Part shown: one piece after another, positions 22,387 to 34,509 of the stretch
Position numbering within the stretch: the first letter of the stretch is position 1
Layout of the letters: each line of letters begins with the position of its first letter
Assembly (NCBI GenBank): GCA_013115135.1
Contig: JABANP010000128.1
Span: forward strand, 57,766 to 121,765
DNA from: Perkinsus olseni
Taxonomy: Eukaryota > Perkinsozoa > Perkinsida > Perkinsidae
Direction of reading: 5' to 3'
DNA: 64,000 bases
Notes under the pieces: generated by a model
Told to the model about the DNA's origin: nothing
Database searches by the model: none
The model's input: only the letters and a program-made list of their open reading frames with translations
Translations under genes and position numbers: made by a program

Positions 22387-23232
22387 CTACTCTGCGCCTC
22401 TCTCCGACGTATCTTGCCTTCCCCTCTCGAGACTCTCCAACTCCTCTTCTATTCTTGCCTTATTGTCGGCATAGAACTTGGAGACCCATCCGGTGGTCTT
22501 TTTGGGGTGTGTAGTATTCAGATGGTGGATGAGCCGAGATAACTTCAACCAAGCCAAGGCACTGAGTCTCGGTCGTGACTTTGTTCCTTCGCCTCGGAGT
22601 AATCAACTTCCGTATCTTTTCCAGCGTTTGCCACGTCAGGTGGTACAATGGCAACAACTTGAGGTCATAAAATCTCTCCCAATCTTCCTCTTTCAGAAAC
22701 ACTGTATGAAAGAAATCATCATCTTCATCACCACCCCAAGTGGCCATGTTGGTGCTCTTGTAGCTGAAAAAGATGATTACGGGGTTCTTCGATACCGTAA
22801 AAAGACGCATCGCCCGCATGACAGCTACGATCCCTCACTGTTACAAATTAAAGCTCGTTTTGTTCTCGAAATCGTCAAACTCAGTATCCAAAGCACTGCC
22901 CTCCACAGTCAAAGTGAAGCTCATCCTCGGCAGAGGATCCGACTGTTCAATCTTGCATCCCGAAGCCTTCGGGGAGAAAGATATCTGCAAAAGGTGAACG
23001 GGCGCAGCAGCCAAAATTGACGAGAGCGCTGCGCGGTATCAAGGTTGAGCTAGGCTTTGGAGCTTGAATTAATGAGTAGTAGTGGATTCGGGCGTACCCC
23101 TTTCGCCTTGAGCTCAGAGATAGGCCCGGCTTTCCGTGCTGCCGACTGAGATGTCTTCCCTCGAGCAGACCTCCTCAGAGCGGTAGCGGAGAGGAATGAT
23201 AGGAAGAGTTGGAGGAGGGGATGAGGCCTCAT
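22387..23232 (-). pseudogene. Secreted tandem-family protein, copy C (frameshifted)
   Basis: Exon 1: MRPHPLLQLFLSFLSATAL, a clear signal peptide, ending ISELKAKG. Exon 2 (about 22848-22984): SFSPKASGCKIEQSDPLPRM and LDTEFDDFEN. Exon 3: WERFYDLKLLPLYHLTWQTL, ETQCLGLVEVISAHPPSEYYT; then a run of five A (near 22497-22501) throws the frame off, and the family sequence TTGWVSKFYADNK continues in another frame to a stop at 22387. One A fewer would keep the frame, so this is either a genuine frameshift or a homopolymer error. Confidence 0.65.
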
Positions 23233-23967
23233 GAAAATAAACAGTCGAACCGCTGTTGATGCAATCGACGGTAATGATGGGAAGAACGGAAGCTCGAAGA
23301 CGGCCGCGGCGAGAATGTGACGGGCGAGCTCTGAGTGTGTACACACTTCCCGTCGCAAGCGCACAAACTGCCACGGACGAAGAGCCGAGCTTAGCTCCTG
23401 TCCACGTCAACTGGGGCTACCTCATAATAGACTTACCCTTTCCTGGTCAATGGTAGCGAGACAGAGATGCTGGTGAGAGTGCCGAGGTGCAGAGCGTCAT
23501 GCCAAAGTCCCTCCTCACTGTTTTGTAGGTCTCTGAAATGAGAGACTGAGCGGGCCATCCGGGACCACCAGACTCGGAGAAAGACGACGGTTGAAGATGG
23601 TTCGCACGTGTCTTTCAGAGTGCACAACCCTGTTGTTCATACTTTCTATAATGACTCTCGAGTCACGCTCAAGAATAGACGACCAATGTGTTTATAAACT
23701 TTGCCAGATTTTGTCGTATCCCCTCATTGCAACGATCGTTGTGATAGACCCGTGCAACAGAACGGGCAGACACTACGGGGACTCTGTTCGTCGCAGGCTG
23801 AGAGCACTCCCCTAATTAACGACTCCCATCAACGCTGAGGGTAGCACCGATCGCTACATGCACGTACACCATGACAGATCACAACAGGAACAACAACGGG
23901 AAAAGAATGATATGCAGGGCCTCAAAGGCCTCTATCTTCGAGCTACATTCGAGGGATTCAGTCGTCA
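23233..23967. other. Spacer between copies C and D
   Basis: No gene is recognised. Near 23864-23900 the sequence CACCATGACAGATCACAACAGGAACAACAACG resembles the segments behind copies A, B and F (CACATCATGAT-GAT... followed by CAACA-rich sequence), and marks the 3' flank of copy D. Confidence 0.4.
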
Positions 23968-24860
23968 TCATCCATGTCGGTGTACCATCCCTGACCAGTC
24001 CGAAGAGACGTCCGACCCTCCATCGGACCAGCCCCCATCCGATCCTTCCTCATCTGCCATCTCCTGCTCCTCTTCCGCTCCGCCACTCAGCCACAACTCT
24101 TCTAGCGTTTGTACTTTTTCTTTGATAGCTACCCCATTATCTGTGTAGAACTTGAAGAGCCAGTTGGTGCTGCCCCGTTCGCCCTCATACCGGGGCCGGT
24201 GGATTGGCCATGAGCGTCTCAACAATACGGAGACATTGGGACTCAGTGTTCAGCTTCTTCAATCTCTTAGGGGTGTTTTTGTCCTGCTTGAAAGTGCTAT
24301 TTTGTATGGTTTCCTGGTCCTCCCTGGACAGGTGCGCCAACGGCAGTAAACCAAGCTGCTCCAGCTCTCCCCAGTCCGTCTCTTCCATATCCCCCGCTCG
24401 ATGAGTACTATCCTTGTCGCCCCATACCACCGTATCGAAGCTCTTCCAACTGAGAGCAAGAGATGAGTAAGATGCTCATCACAACTCTTAGCTGCCTTAC
24501 AAGAAGCATCTCGCATCCCTCTCGATATCCTCAAATTCTGTATCGAAGACGTCGCCATAGATGGAGATCGTGAAGTTCATCTTTGGTAGAGGATCCGACT
24601 GTGCAATACGGCAGCCGAGAAATCTAGGGTAGATCGATATCTGCCAAGGGGGCCAATCACGAGACAAGAACCGAGCCAAGTTTGCGTTTCACGACCGCCC
24701 TATAGAAGACGATACAGGCTCGGCATGGCGGTCACGCCAGGCTTGCTACGTATTGGCCGAAGATCCGAGCGTGTGGTACGGCACAGTAGTATGAGCGCGA
24801 TGAGTGGGCTTACTACCCCTCTAGCCTTGAGGGCAGAGATACGGGTGGACTCGCCAACTT
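23968..24860 (-). pseudogene. Secreted tandem-family protein, copy D (frameshifted)
   Basis: Exon 3 begins with TDWGELEQLGLLPLAHLSRED and ESQCLRIVETLMANPPAP, then meets a stop one codon later; the family sequence YEGERGSTNWLFKFYTDNG follows in the next frame to a stop at 23968, so one base is extra around the CCCCGG at 24190-24195. Exon 2 (about 24500-24640): IYPRFLGCRIAQSDPLPKM and DTEFEDIERDARCFL. Exon 1 lies in 24800-24970 and ends RISALKARG; a hydrophobic stretch precedes it, but its start overlaps the tail of copy E. Confidence 0.62.
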
Positions 24861-24932
24861 CGCTCGAGCTGGCTGATGATGATGCCGGCTGATGGTACCT
24901 GCTGAAGAATGTGGACAAAGTGACGGGAAGAA

Positions 24933-25932
24933 TCAGATTCGGCAGTCTGATCGTAATAGCACGTACGAGAGCGGCTGCGTCGAAGCTTGTGATGAGGTTG
25001 AAGGAGGCCGGGCTTGAGAATCGCCAGAACGAGGAGGCGACTGTGAACGTGCTGGCTCTGCAGCGGGCGCCGTCGAAAAACCGCACTCGACGCATGAGTC
25101 GGTCTTGTACTCCTCATTCTCATCGAACAATTGGCCAGCCAATCGGGGGTTCTGCAGTATCCTAATCTTCCTCTTGATTCTTCTCCCATTATCACGATAG
25201 AAGTTGTAGATCCACTGGGTGCTGCCGCGATCAGCATCATGGCCAAGAGGAGGGTGAGCCATGATGGTCTCAAGAATACGCAGGCACTGGGACTCAGTGT
25301 TGAGTTGCCTCAGCCGTTTGGGAGTGTTCTTGTCCTGCTTGGGAGTGTTCTGCTGAATGACCCTCAGAGCTGCTCTCGGGAGATCCCCGAACGGCAGTAA
25401 GTATGAATTCTTCAGCTCCTTCCAATCGGCTTTCTTCACGGGCTCTGCTCGGTAAGTGCCATCAACGTCACTCCACACAATTGCCCTGAAGCTCTCGAAA
25501 CTGAGACGAGGAACCGCGTTGAAGAGGCGACGAGAGTAGCCCATCAAAGCTCCTACACATAGCACTTGGCATTCCTCTGAATATCCTCAAATTCTGTATC
25601 AATGACGTCACCATGGACGGAGATCGTGAAGGTCATCCTGGGGAGAGGGTCCGACTGCACGATCCGGCAGCCTAGGAACCTGGGCTCGATCGATATCTGC
25701 AAAGGGGACGATTGTGAACTGTCGCTAGAAGGAAACAGCAGCCGGGATCGGTCCGACGAGTCCGGATCAGGCGACCGCTCGCATCGTGGTCGTGGCTTAC
25801 CCCCTTAGCCTTGAGTTCCAAGATACGCTGAACCTCATCGGGCTCCATCGGCGCCTGTGCAGAACTCCTCAGAGCTGCAACTTCAGTGACAGAGAAGAGG
25901 AAGAACAGAGGAAGGTTAGGGAAGAGGGTCAT
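24933..25932 (-). CDS. Secreted tandem-family protein, copy E (gene span)
   Basis: Best-preserved copy. Exon 1: MTLFPNLPLFFLFSVTEVAAL, a signal peptide, ending RILELKAKG before GTAAGCC. Exon 2 (about 25560-25698): SIEPRFLGCRIVQSDPLPRM and VIDTEFEDIQRNAKCYV. Exon 3 is intact: WKELKNSYLLPFGDLPRAAL, TESQCLRILETIMAHPP, STQWIYNFYRDNGRRIK, then a Cys-containing, Pro/Ser-rich tail to the stop at 24933. Family consensus: one GC motif after a Pro/Phe turn, DTEFED, W-(x)3-L-(x)3-LLP-(x)2-HL, SQCL-(x)-(I/V)VE, and W(I/L)-(x)-FY-(x)-DN. The two conserved cysteines suit an extracellular domain. No known fold is recognised. Confidence 0.78.
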
Positions 25933-26259
25933 AAGGGCAACTGCTCGGAGCTTCAACGGCGGTGGCGGCGATAGCTGACGGGATGGAAAGTGGGAGCGCG
26001 GAAAGGGTAGGAGTGGAAAGTAGAAGAAGAATAGTGGATTCACGGGTTTACCCACGACAAGGGGACGATGGGTGTATTGGAAGGAAGTCCGTGTCGAACC
26101 ACGGTCGATCTCACGAGTTCATCACAGAAAGCTGGAAAGAACCCAAAGTGACTTCTCGACCCCCACCCCTGGTTGTTTGCTGGAGCGAACAGTGATAAGC
26201 TCAAGGGACGGTGTTCATACAGTGCTCGTTGTGATGCGGAATTCAAAACAACAACAAGA

Positions 26260-26363
26260 ATCTGAGTCAACTGAGATGCTGCCGGCTGCTGACCAGGGCT
26301 GTGAAGGGCCGTGGCTACGACGACGACAGACGCGAGAAGGAGAGGGCGGGGATGGGAAATCAC
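26260..26363 (-). pseudogene. Orphan signal-peptide exon of the tandem family
   Basis: MISHPRPLLLASVVVVATALH followed by SPGQQPAASQLTQ closely resembles exon 1 of copy F (LVAVATAL-TRSGQQAASQLTEE). No exon 2 or exon 3 follows before copy E begins, so this is probably what is left of a deleted copy. Confidence 0.6.
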
Positions 26364-26955
26364 GGTGGTGACAGAGAGACGGTGTGGAAGATTGAACGGA
26401 AGCGATGAAATCTAGCGAGGAAAATATTGGAGCGCGAAGATAGTGCAAGTGGAAATCGCTTCACTCGTGACAGGCGCGGAGACGGTGAGGGCGCAGTCGA
26501 CTCCGAGGACGGTATGAAAATCGCAAGGCACCTTGGCCAGCGATGGAGGACCATCCTCGGTGAGGATTCCTCACTCGAGAGTCCGACCAATCGATGAGGA
26601 CTTTAACGTGGCTCTGAGCCCATCCTTCCGCGAGGGCCTTGTCGTACACCCCCTCAACTTCGCCCGACTGGTCAAGGCTGAGGCTCATTCGTGGCATTGC
26701 AGCACTCGGTCGTCGAGGCATACAAAAGCGTGAAGAGATTGAGCGGTCATGCGCCGAGGTCATCATGCTCCCCTTCTCATTGACAACTCCCATCCACAAC
26801 GCCCAACACATTATTCCACAACAGATCATCATCATCATTAACATGAACAACAAAAAGGAAGGTTGCACAACAATAGGCCGTTAGTGATCTACTACGACAG
26901 GCTTCAACCCTCCATCAAACCGGCAGCCTCTCTTCCACTAAGCAGTATCATCCTC

Positions 26956-27831
26956 TTACCTCCTCCTTCTCTTCAGGTTCGCTACTTCCTGCTCCATCCT
27001 ATCCTCGTTATCTTTGTAGAACTCGAAGATCCAGTTGGTGGTCTTCTGTTCGGCATTGTATTGGGGCGGTGGATCAGCCATAATAGCTTTGACCATGTTC
27101 AAGCATTGGACTTTACTGGGGTACTTGGTCCATTGCAAAGGAGTGTTCCTTCTTAAAATTTCCCGACTTTCTTCCGAGAGGTGGGACATTGGTAGCAGCT
27201 TCAAGTCCTCAAACCTCTTCCAGTCTTCCTTTCCCACAGCCACGCCTTGGTTCATGATACCTCCTGTGCCGCAAAGAGCCCGATTCGTGTTTCGAGAACT
27301 GAGGGACGTAGCAGACTCCGGAAACTCTGCGCACAACCTCTATCGTCAACAAGTTCGGATCCAAGATTGCCTTACAAGATAAAGGATTCGTGGTCCCCGG
27401 TGTCTTCGAACTCGGTATCGAGGACCTCTCCTGTACTCCTATCCACATTGAAGGAGAACTTCATTCCGGGTAATGGGTGTTTTTGGAGAATCAGACACCC
27501 TGAAGATCGAGAGTAAACGTGTATCTGCAGAGAAAGGATGGGGCGCCACAACATACTAGCAGCAGTGGGGGCAGAATGATAATAAGAGGATACTCGCAGC
27601 AGTGAGAGCATTGGCCGTTGATAAGCAGTAGCGACAGCCGATTAATCTTCTGTCCTACTGCCACTGAGACACACAAAGTGGTTTAAAACGTACCCCTGCT
27701 TGTTCCAGGGCTGAGTTCTCTTGAGATTGTTCCTCTGTCAACTGAGAGGCCGCTTGCTGGCCAGACCTGGTCAGAGCTGTGGCCACGGCTACAAGAGACA
27801 GGTCGAGTAGGAGGCGGGGATTGAAGGCCAT
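26956..27831 (-). CDS. Secreted tandem-family protein, copy F (gene span)
   Basis: Exon 1 starts at 27831: MAFNPRLLLDLSLVAVATAL, a signal peptide, then TRSGQQAASQL and a GTACG donor. Exon 2 (about 27385-27523): HVYSRSSGCLILQKHPLPGM, VLDTEFEDTGDHESFIL. Exon 3: WKRFEDLKLLPMSHLSEESRE, SKVQCLNMVKAIMADPPPQY, TTNWIFEFYKDNEDRMEQEV, ending NLKRRRR at 26956. All three exons are open. Behind it, near 26800-26860, is the CATCATCATTAACATGAACAAC-type 3' flank shared with other copies. Confidence 0.75.
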
Positions 27832-29200
27832 GGTGTACGAGGAGCACTGATGGTCAGAACCCCAGATGAAAGGGAGATGGAAGCTATCGGGGGATAGCGG
27901 AAGCTCGAGAATAGTTCAATGTGAAGGGCGCGCTCTTGGAGTCGAGCACGACTGACAATTCCCTACAGTCCCTCGTGCCACCTTATCATGATACTGGATG
28001 GCCAACCTAATACAGTGCCAATAACCACTTATTAGTGGCACGGGCAGCACCATGGCACTGACCATGCTCCCGATGGTTAGTATCCATCACTGATGTCTAT
28101 CCAGTGGTAGTCGACCAATGGTGTGGCCAAGAAATTCTCAGGTGGGCAGTCCGGTTGCCATCTAGACTCCCTCGACTGGGAAGTGCCTTCCCTCCACAGC
28201 TCAGCGAGGTTCGCTCAGACAGTCGGGATCGGCCACCTTACCTGATGATGTAGCTTCAGGACTTGTATGCTTGTATGCTCGACAGGTGCCGGACCACTGC
28301 GAGTGGCAAGTGGTAATGTCAGTCACTATGATCAAGGGAGCCCTACAAAATCTCACGCAACAGTGAATCACTCATACACAACGGTGGCCTCGATGCTGAT
28401 TCCTTGAGAGAGCCTAGAGGGCGTTTGTCGAATATTTTCAAACGTTGGCGGGGCAGGAGTGGCTCTAGAGCACAAGGTTCCAAGGAGAGGTCTGAGACTG
28501 TCAGGAACCTAAGTGTATGTGCAATTCCCGTCAACCCAGGTGGGTTTTCCTAGGGGGTTCGTCACCAAGCGCTCACGATATAAGGAGCGTCAGGATATAC
28601 GCTGGAATGTTGCACGACTAGGAAAGTGGTCGTTTGAGGAAATGGCCACGAGCTGGTCATAACAGTGAACGGTACATGACAGTTTATCCCCTTTTTCTCT
28701 TCGTTTTTGAGAACAAAGACAAAGAACTGAGATCTCCGTCGAGACGGGAGCTGGGAATGAGAACAGCGGCGGCTGGACATTCCCTGCACTCTCACCAACG
28801 AAAAGGTTTCAAGGCTCCTGGCCCTCTCCCGACCGTCAGGCTACAACCGCGCTTATGATTAACAGACACGACACTCTCTTTCTCCGAAACACTCCATCAC
28901 ATGAAAAGTCAATCGTCAAAGGGCATCATGTCACGCTGCACCAAGGCGGAGCTCGGGGCCTCTAGTTAGCTTCCTGTACTGCGACATCTGCACGGCGTAT
29001 CTTCGCCCACAATGGTAACCATTGGTGGACCTCAACCAAGCCTTTCATCCGATCCCACTCATACCTGCGCAGACACGAGTTGAACGAGAGACGCCGAACA
29101 GCCTCCGCAAAGGAGTGCTCACGGTGCGAACTCTTCCTTCCGCTTGAGAGCCCACTCGGCCTGGGCCATAGCCACCGTCCTCATCGGTAACTCCTTGGCG
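27832..29200. other. Gene-poor region
   Basis: No protein motif was recognised on either strand. A short hairpin (GTGCCA...TGGCAC) lies at 28015-28041. The right part may contain the 3' exons of the helical-repeat gene that begins further right on the minus strand. Confidence 0.4.
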
Positions 29201-29210
29201 AGGGATGGCT

Positions 29211-31341
29211 TCAATCGGGATAAACAGTAGGAGAGGGAAAGCTGAGAGCAGACGACGACGATCTAGCATGAGGAGCTGAACATACGAAAAATTCAGAGAA
29301 GGGAGCACGCATGCACGACCGTCCCGAAAAAAACCAGCCGTCCGCCCAGAGAAAAGCAACTACTCCTCCTCTCAACCACCATACAACTACTACGTCGCTC
29401 GAGGCATCACCGCCCGAGCCGACGACGACTCTAACCCTTTCTGTCATATTGCACCGCACCCGCAGCGAATCACGAGCCCTGATTCTCACCAGCTCCTTCG
29501 AGTCGCAACACTCAGAGGCTCTATAGGACTGCTTGAGGATGGCGAACCACACCTCCGGATCAAACTCTCCAAATCGCATAAGGCACCGAGTAAGCTGGGC
29601 GATGTTGAATCTACAGGGACCGTCTGGCGCTAAACCAGTGTGTGCGGGTCGGATGACTTTGATGACGCTTGATTCTTCAGCTCGGGTATCCTCGCTGCTA
29701 ACTTCTCCACAAGGTTAGCACTCAGCTTGTTACCGTCACTCGACTGAGGATGGTACCTCGAGAGACGGACTGTACTACCGCCTACGATTTCCCAAAAAGA
29801 TGGTATGTAACAGCATACTCTATGGCCCCTCCAGGAATACAAAAATAGCGTTCCAGCGGGAGGAGCGTGTTGGCTGAGCATCTCCTACGGAACATTGTAC
29901 CAGTCAAGGCATTCGAATGCTTTTGCACTTTAGTATCTCGGAATTCCAAACTCATAACGGTCGACACCTCGGCGTGAGGAAGGATAAAGGACGCAGCATA
30001 TCGCGATAAGCCTTCCAAGATTCCGCAAACCAGTAGAAATCTTGACGCTTCCTGCCCACTCACTGGCGATGCAAGTATGCGAAGTCTGCCGCCGCCGTGA
30101 TCTCCTCCAGGGACGCCATGACCGGAACGTACGTGATGAGATCCTCAAGCATCGCCACGAACCTGATACCATGACTGGGCTCAGTACCAGTTGGCTCGCC
30201 TTCACACGTACGCCTTCTTATCACTAGCCACAACAGGAGCCGCGCACTGCCCTAATCTGGCCAGGTTCAGCGGAGACCAATCATAGCCGTGGTCACGCGC
30301 ATGCACCAGCAACTGCATGGAGAGCTCCAACAGGGCCATCACCACCAGACAGAGCTGGGGGCGCCCACATTTTGAAGGAGTTTAGTGTCATTAACCTTCA
30401 GTCTCGAGTGAGCCTCCGCTATCCTCACCAAGTCTTCCGTACTGTACCTGTGCCGCCGAGCGAGGTACTCCAAGACGAGACAGCAGAGGACGCACCCGAC
30501 GCCTGCGTTGATCGCATTCACAGCAGCATGCGCAGCCATCTCCAGAGCAGTGTAATCCTGCACTCGCAAAAGGGCCAATGCCGTCGCTACCTCAGCGTAC
30601 TGCTGTACCTGACACAACCTGGTAAGGAAGGGAACACAAGCAACAAACGGAGGCAATACTGAGAGCTTCCGCTTGAGGATTTCGCTGAGAATTCTTCCGA
30701 CAAGAACTGTGTGGGTGATCTCACACTTGCCGTACGCGTGCATGACCGTTATGAGTTGATCTGAGGTGAGCTGGGGAACCACTCGGCCCAGGTATCTGCC
30801 ACTTCGCTGCCACTGAGCTGGCCGGCCCTGTCATACCGTGCTAGCCTTCCGAAAAGAAAGGTGTCCCGCAGGCGACAAGTCCCCCAGGCATCCGCGATCC
30901 AAACCAGCTGATAGGGTTTGTACCTGCGTCCAACGTGGAGATTAGAGTCACAAAGCTTCCTTCTGACCTTGCAAGCATGTACTCCCGCGATAGGAAGCGA
31001 GTGCACTTCTCCACCATGAACCACATCCCATCACCAGACCCAAGGCGCGAGTACAGCCGGGCCAGTCTAGGGGTGTTGATGATCTGCTGCATCCTACCGC
31101 GTAACTGCAGTAACGAGCGAAAATCGAAACGAAGCCAATCCAAGGAGCTCCTCACTTTCTTAGTGATGAATGCCAACCTCCAGTCACTCGGGTTTACGTG
31201 CCCATTGCTGCCCTGCACCTGAGAGCACCCCGGCATATCAGCCAAGGAGAGATCAGTGGCCCGACTACCTCCACGAGCCTCTGCAGGACCTTGAAAAAGT
31301 GATGGTGTTGTTTGAACCTTCGATGCCGGTACAGCATCCAC
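29211..31341 (-). CDS. Helical-repeat protein of organellar RNA-binding type (gene span)
   Basis: Several minus-strand exons encode tandem alpha-helical pairs: LAFITKKVRSSLDWLRFDFRS, YKPYQLVWIADAWGTCRLRD, LTSDQLITVMHAYGKCEITH, ALEMAAHAAVNAINAGVGC, YSTEDLVRIAEAHSRLKVND and FNIAQLTRCLMRFGEFDPEVW. The spacing and the 'L..ia.ah..l...d..l...' pattern resemble the OPR/heptatricopeptide/RAP-associated repeats that bind organellar RNA in alveolates and algae. I saw no RAP domain. A hydrophobic or basic N-terminus in the exons at 31.9-32.46 kb could supply a targeting signal, but I could not join them. Confidence 0.5.
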
Positions 31342-33400
31342 GCATCCAGGACCTGGTGATCGATCAAGACCCAGCCTCAGCCCCTTCTGCCCCGTGATGG
31401 CGGTACCTCATCAACCGTAGTGGCCTCTGCTATCGCCTTTGGGAGCTTCCATTGCCAACTGATCGCCTGCTTGTACCTAACCCCACCCTCCCTGCTGTAC
31501 TAGGCCACTGCAGCAACTACGTCCTGTAATCAGCCCGTGTCGAGAAGACCAGTCTCTGCCTGGACTCCAGTTCTCTCGGCGTCTCATACCGTTCGATGTA
31601 CTTCTGCCAGTTGCCATGACCGAGGGGCTTGTGGTATCGATAATACCTACACGTCAGCAGTCATCACACTTCCATACTAGTCCACTCCAGCTTTGGTCGA
31701 GGAGCAACCAGTACTGAGAAATTTTCTGAAGAATTCAGAAGGAAATCCCAAGAGTTAAGGGCCTTTTAGGCATTGAGCGCTGAGTAGTCGACCTCCTCAC
31801 ATCGTACTGTACTTTCACACCGCTGGCGCCGCAATAGCCACTGCCAGCGACACGATTCTCCCTCTTTCCTCCCCACTACCATCGGCCCTTCTTTCTCTGA
31901 GACCCCCATCGGAAGGCCTTAGCGTAGGACCCCATGGTGCCCTGCACTCCCGCGAAATGACGGATCTGGCCGCACAGGGCAGGGACATCGCGAATGCCCG
32001 AGCGAAGGAGAGCTGGCCCAGGCCGACTCAGGGGATGCATTGCTGGTAAAACAATCTGATGCCAACAACATAGCATGCGCAAAACCCAACGCTGTTCCCT
32101 TTGGCATCGCGACGTGAAGAAATTTTTTCTCTTTCGGGAACGTCAATCGCCCCAGGCCTCCTCCTCTTCTTGGTCGCGTTATACAGCTAGACCGAACCAG
32201 CAGCGGCCCGCTAGCAGCCACAGTCGTGGAGACAAGCAAACAGAATTCTCCGGAGGACAACAGGAGTTAAGCCGGGCTCTTCGACACAGCTTCTCTCGAT
32301 CGTGATAGAGGTCGTATGAAGGCCAACCTACCCAGCCCAAAAGAGTGGACGGGATTGAAAACGCCGCCCGTCATCAGGAGTGAAACGATAATATGGAACA
32401 GGTGTTGTTGCTGCTGTTTTGCCAGCTTAACGCTGCTTGCTGCTACTGCTGCTGCTCTCATCAGTATCAGGCCAATCAGTTATCTTCTCCCTCCCCGCTC
32501 GACCATCTCCACCGGCCCCCGGACTCTTGTACGTACCCGTGTCGAAGGACTCACGATTGAGAAGGGGCAGAGGGATGGGGAAGTTACCCTAAACATAACA
32601 CTCCAGGCCCTCGAACACCGATGGCAAAACTCCGTCAACTGCACACAATCGATACACCGAACTAGCTTCCACGCACATCACTCAACCTTTACATCGCCAC
32701 CTATTCGACCTCAGCAAAGCTAGCCCGTACTATCACCATCCGTCGTTGCTCACATTAAGAACCCGATTGAAGTCAGTAACCTGCCAATGCCCTCCCGTGA
32801 ATCGACCGTCCACCGGGTAGCTGCCGCTGCCGGGTATCGCTAACAGAAGCAGACCTCACGATGCAGCCCGCACTGGAGTGGGCCCTCACGATTCAGCGTC
32901 ATTTCCATCCTGATCTCGTGGACAGCAGTCTCCTCGGCTGGTACGGTATCAGCTGCCTCAGGCAGGCCTCTTACACAATATCGTTGCTGGCATTCCATCT
33001 GACAGGAAGGGAATACTCCAGGGGCCAGGGAGGGCCTGCAGGCCGGCCTTACTCGAACGTCGACTAAGACAGCGGCTCCCGCAGCCAATGGTGGTGTTGA
33101 AGATGTCCATAAAAGGGCTGAGAAGGGTAGGGGCTCAGCGGAGGAGAAGCAGCTGCGGTATTCCTACGAGAATTGGCCTCCGCTCCGCTCGAGCTGATCT
33201 TCTGACAAAACTACATACAGCTGCGGCATCAATACCGGATTCACCAGCATCCTAACCAGCAACAACAGCATCATCATCCGGTATCCGAAAAGGCCTCCCT
33301 CAAGCTCTGATACCACACGCCACATCACCACTCCTGTGGTACTCTATCATAGGGTGGGGTGGAATTTGGCGAACGAGACAGCAGTGCTTTGCTGTACCCC
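31342..33400 (-). other. Unassigned region, possible N-terminal exons
   Basis: A minus-strand frame from 32461 (MTGGVFNPVHSFGLGRLAF) and one at 31919-32260 (FPKEKKFLHVAMPKGTALGF) look like exons, perhaps the start of the helical-repeat gene or a separate short gene. Between 32500 and 33400 I see no convincing coding signal. Confidence 0.3.
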
Positions 33401-33405
33401 AGGAC

Positions 33406-34190
33406 TCACTTGCCCTTGAAGAAGTCCTTATTCAAGCGGCGTGAGCCTCCAACGACCAAGTTAACCCGCTGTATGCTGACCTTGGGGATGTCCAGAATCT
33501 CCACTTCCAACTCGTAGCCAGACTCCTGCAAACAAAGCTGTCTAAGGGCGGTGATCCCTGTTCGCAAGGCATCCTCTCCATTATTATCGAATTCTTCAGG
33601 ATCGACGCTGCCGAGCTGTGAAAACGAATACTCCGAGGACGGTGCGAGTCCCCGTCGTCGATGATGATGATCTTGCGGTGGAGCAAGGCAGCACTGATGC
33701 TCATACTAGTAGTATCAATGCCTTCACAGTTCTGCAACCGATGACTCGACAACTACCCGTCGTCGATTTCACGATGGGGACGAAGTGTCTCAGACCAGCC
33801 TTGGTGACGGTTATGACGGCACTACAACTGCGCCACTACTCCTACCCTACATCACGATCACAGCAGCCGACTGTAAAGCTTCTAGAAGTCAATGCTAAGT
33901 GCTAGTAAGGTTCCATACCACATCTTCACCGCAACTGCTACCTTTCGTATCTTCTTCCCTTCATTAATAGCTTCCATCAAGGACTCTTCAATCGTCTCAA
34001 CATACCGAGGGTCGGACATCCGCTCCGACGTCACCTCGCTGGCCTGCCACCACAACCACCACCGCAGATCTCCACCTAACCACACCCAACCCCTTCCTCA
34101 CCAAAGCCTTCAACGCTAGTTCGCTGCCCTCCGGCAAATACTGGTCAAAGTATCTGAACCCACGCTAGCTTGAGGAGACGCCACCATCAC
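33406..34190 (-). CDS. Unrecognised conserved-looking protein (gene span)
   Basis: The last exon is open from an acceptor near 33620 to a stop at 33406 and reads QLGSVDPEEFDNNGEDALRT, then ITALRQLCLQESGYELEVEI and RVNLVVGGSRRLNKDFFKGK. An upstream exon reads RYVETIEESLMEAINEGKKI and KVAVAVKMWYG. Its regular composition argues that it is a real gene, but I do not recognise the family. Confidence 0.45.
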
Positions 34191-34509
34191 CCCTACTGTT
34201 TCTGCGGGGAGAACTCCTTAGGACACAGACTTTCTACCTGCCTCTTAGCCAGCCCGGAGAATACCTGAGCAGGACTTGATACCAGTTGCCCCAGTGGAGA
34301 GAGCATACAAAGTCCTTCAAAGTTTGTTGCGGTACGTCGCCCTCCACCGCCCACTGGTCCAATAGGCCCCCCAGCGAGGCTGCCGCCGCTGGCAGAGCGA
34401 TGCCTCGGGACCAATGGAGGGCTACTGAAGATAACAGCGGTCGAGAAAACAAGTGACCGCCACCACGAGAGAGCATGGAAGGGTGGTAAGGAAAAATAAT
34501 ACAAACACT

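Noticed and set aside
33406..34190. Proteasome alpha-subunit identity
   Set aside because: The beginning looked faintly similar in layout, but none of the proteasome signature residues are present; left unnamed.
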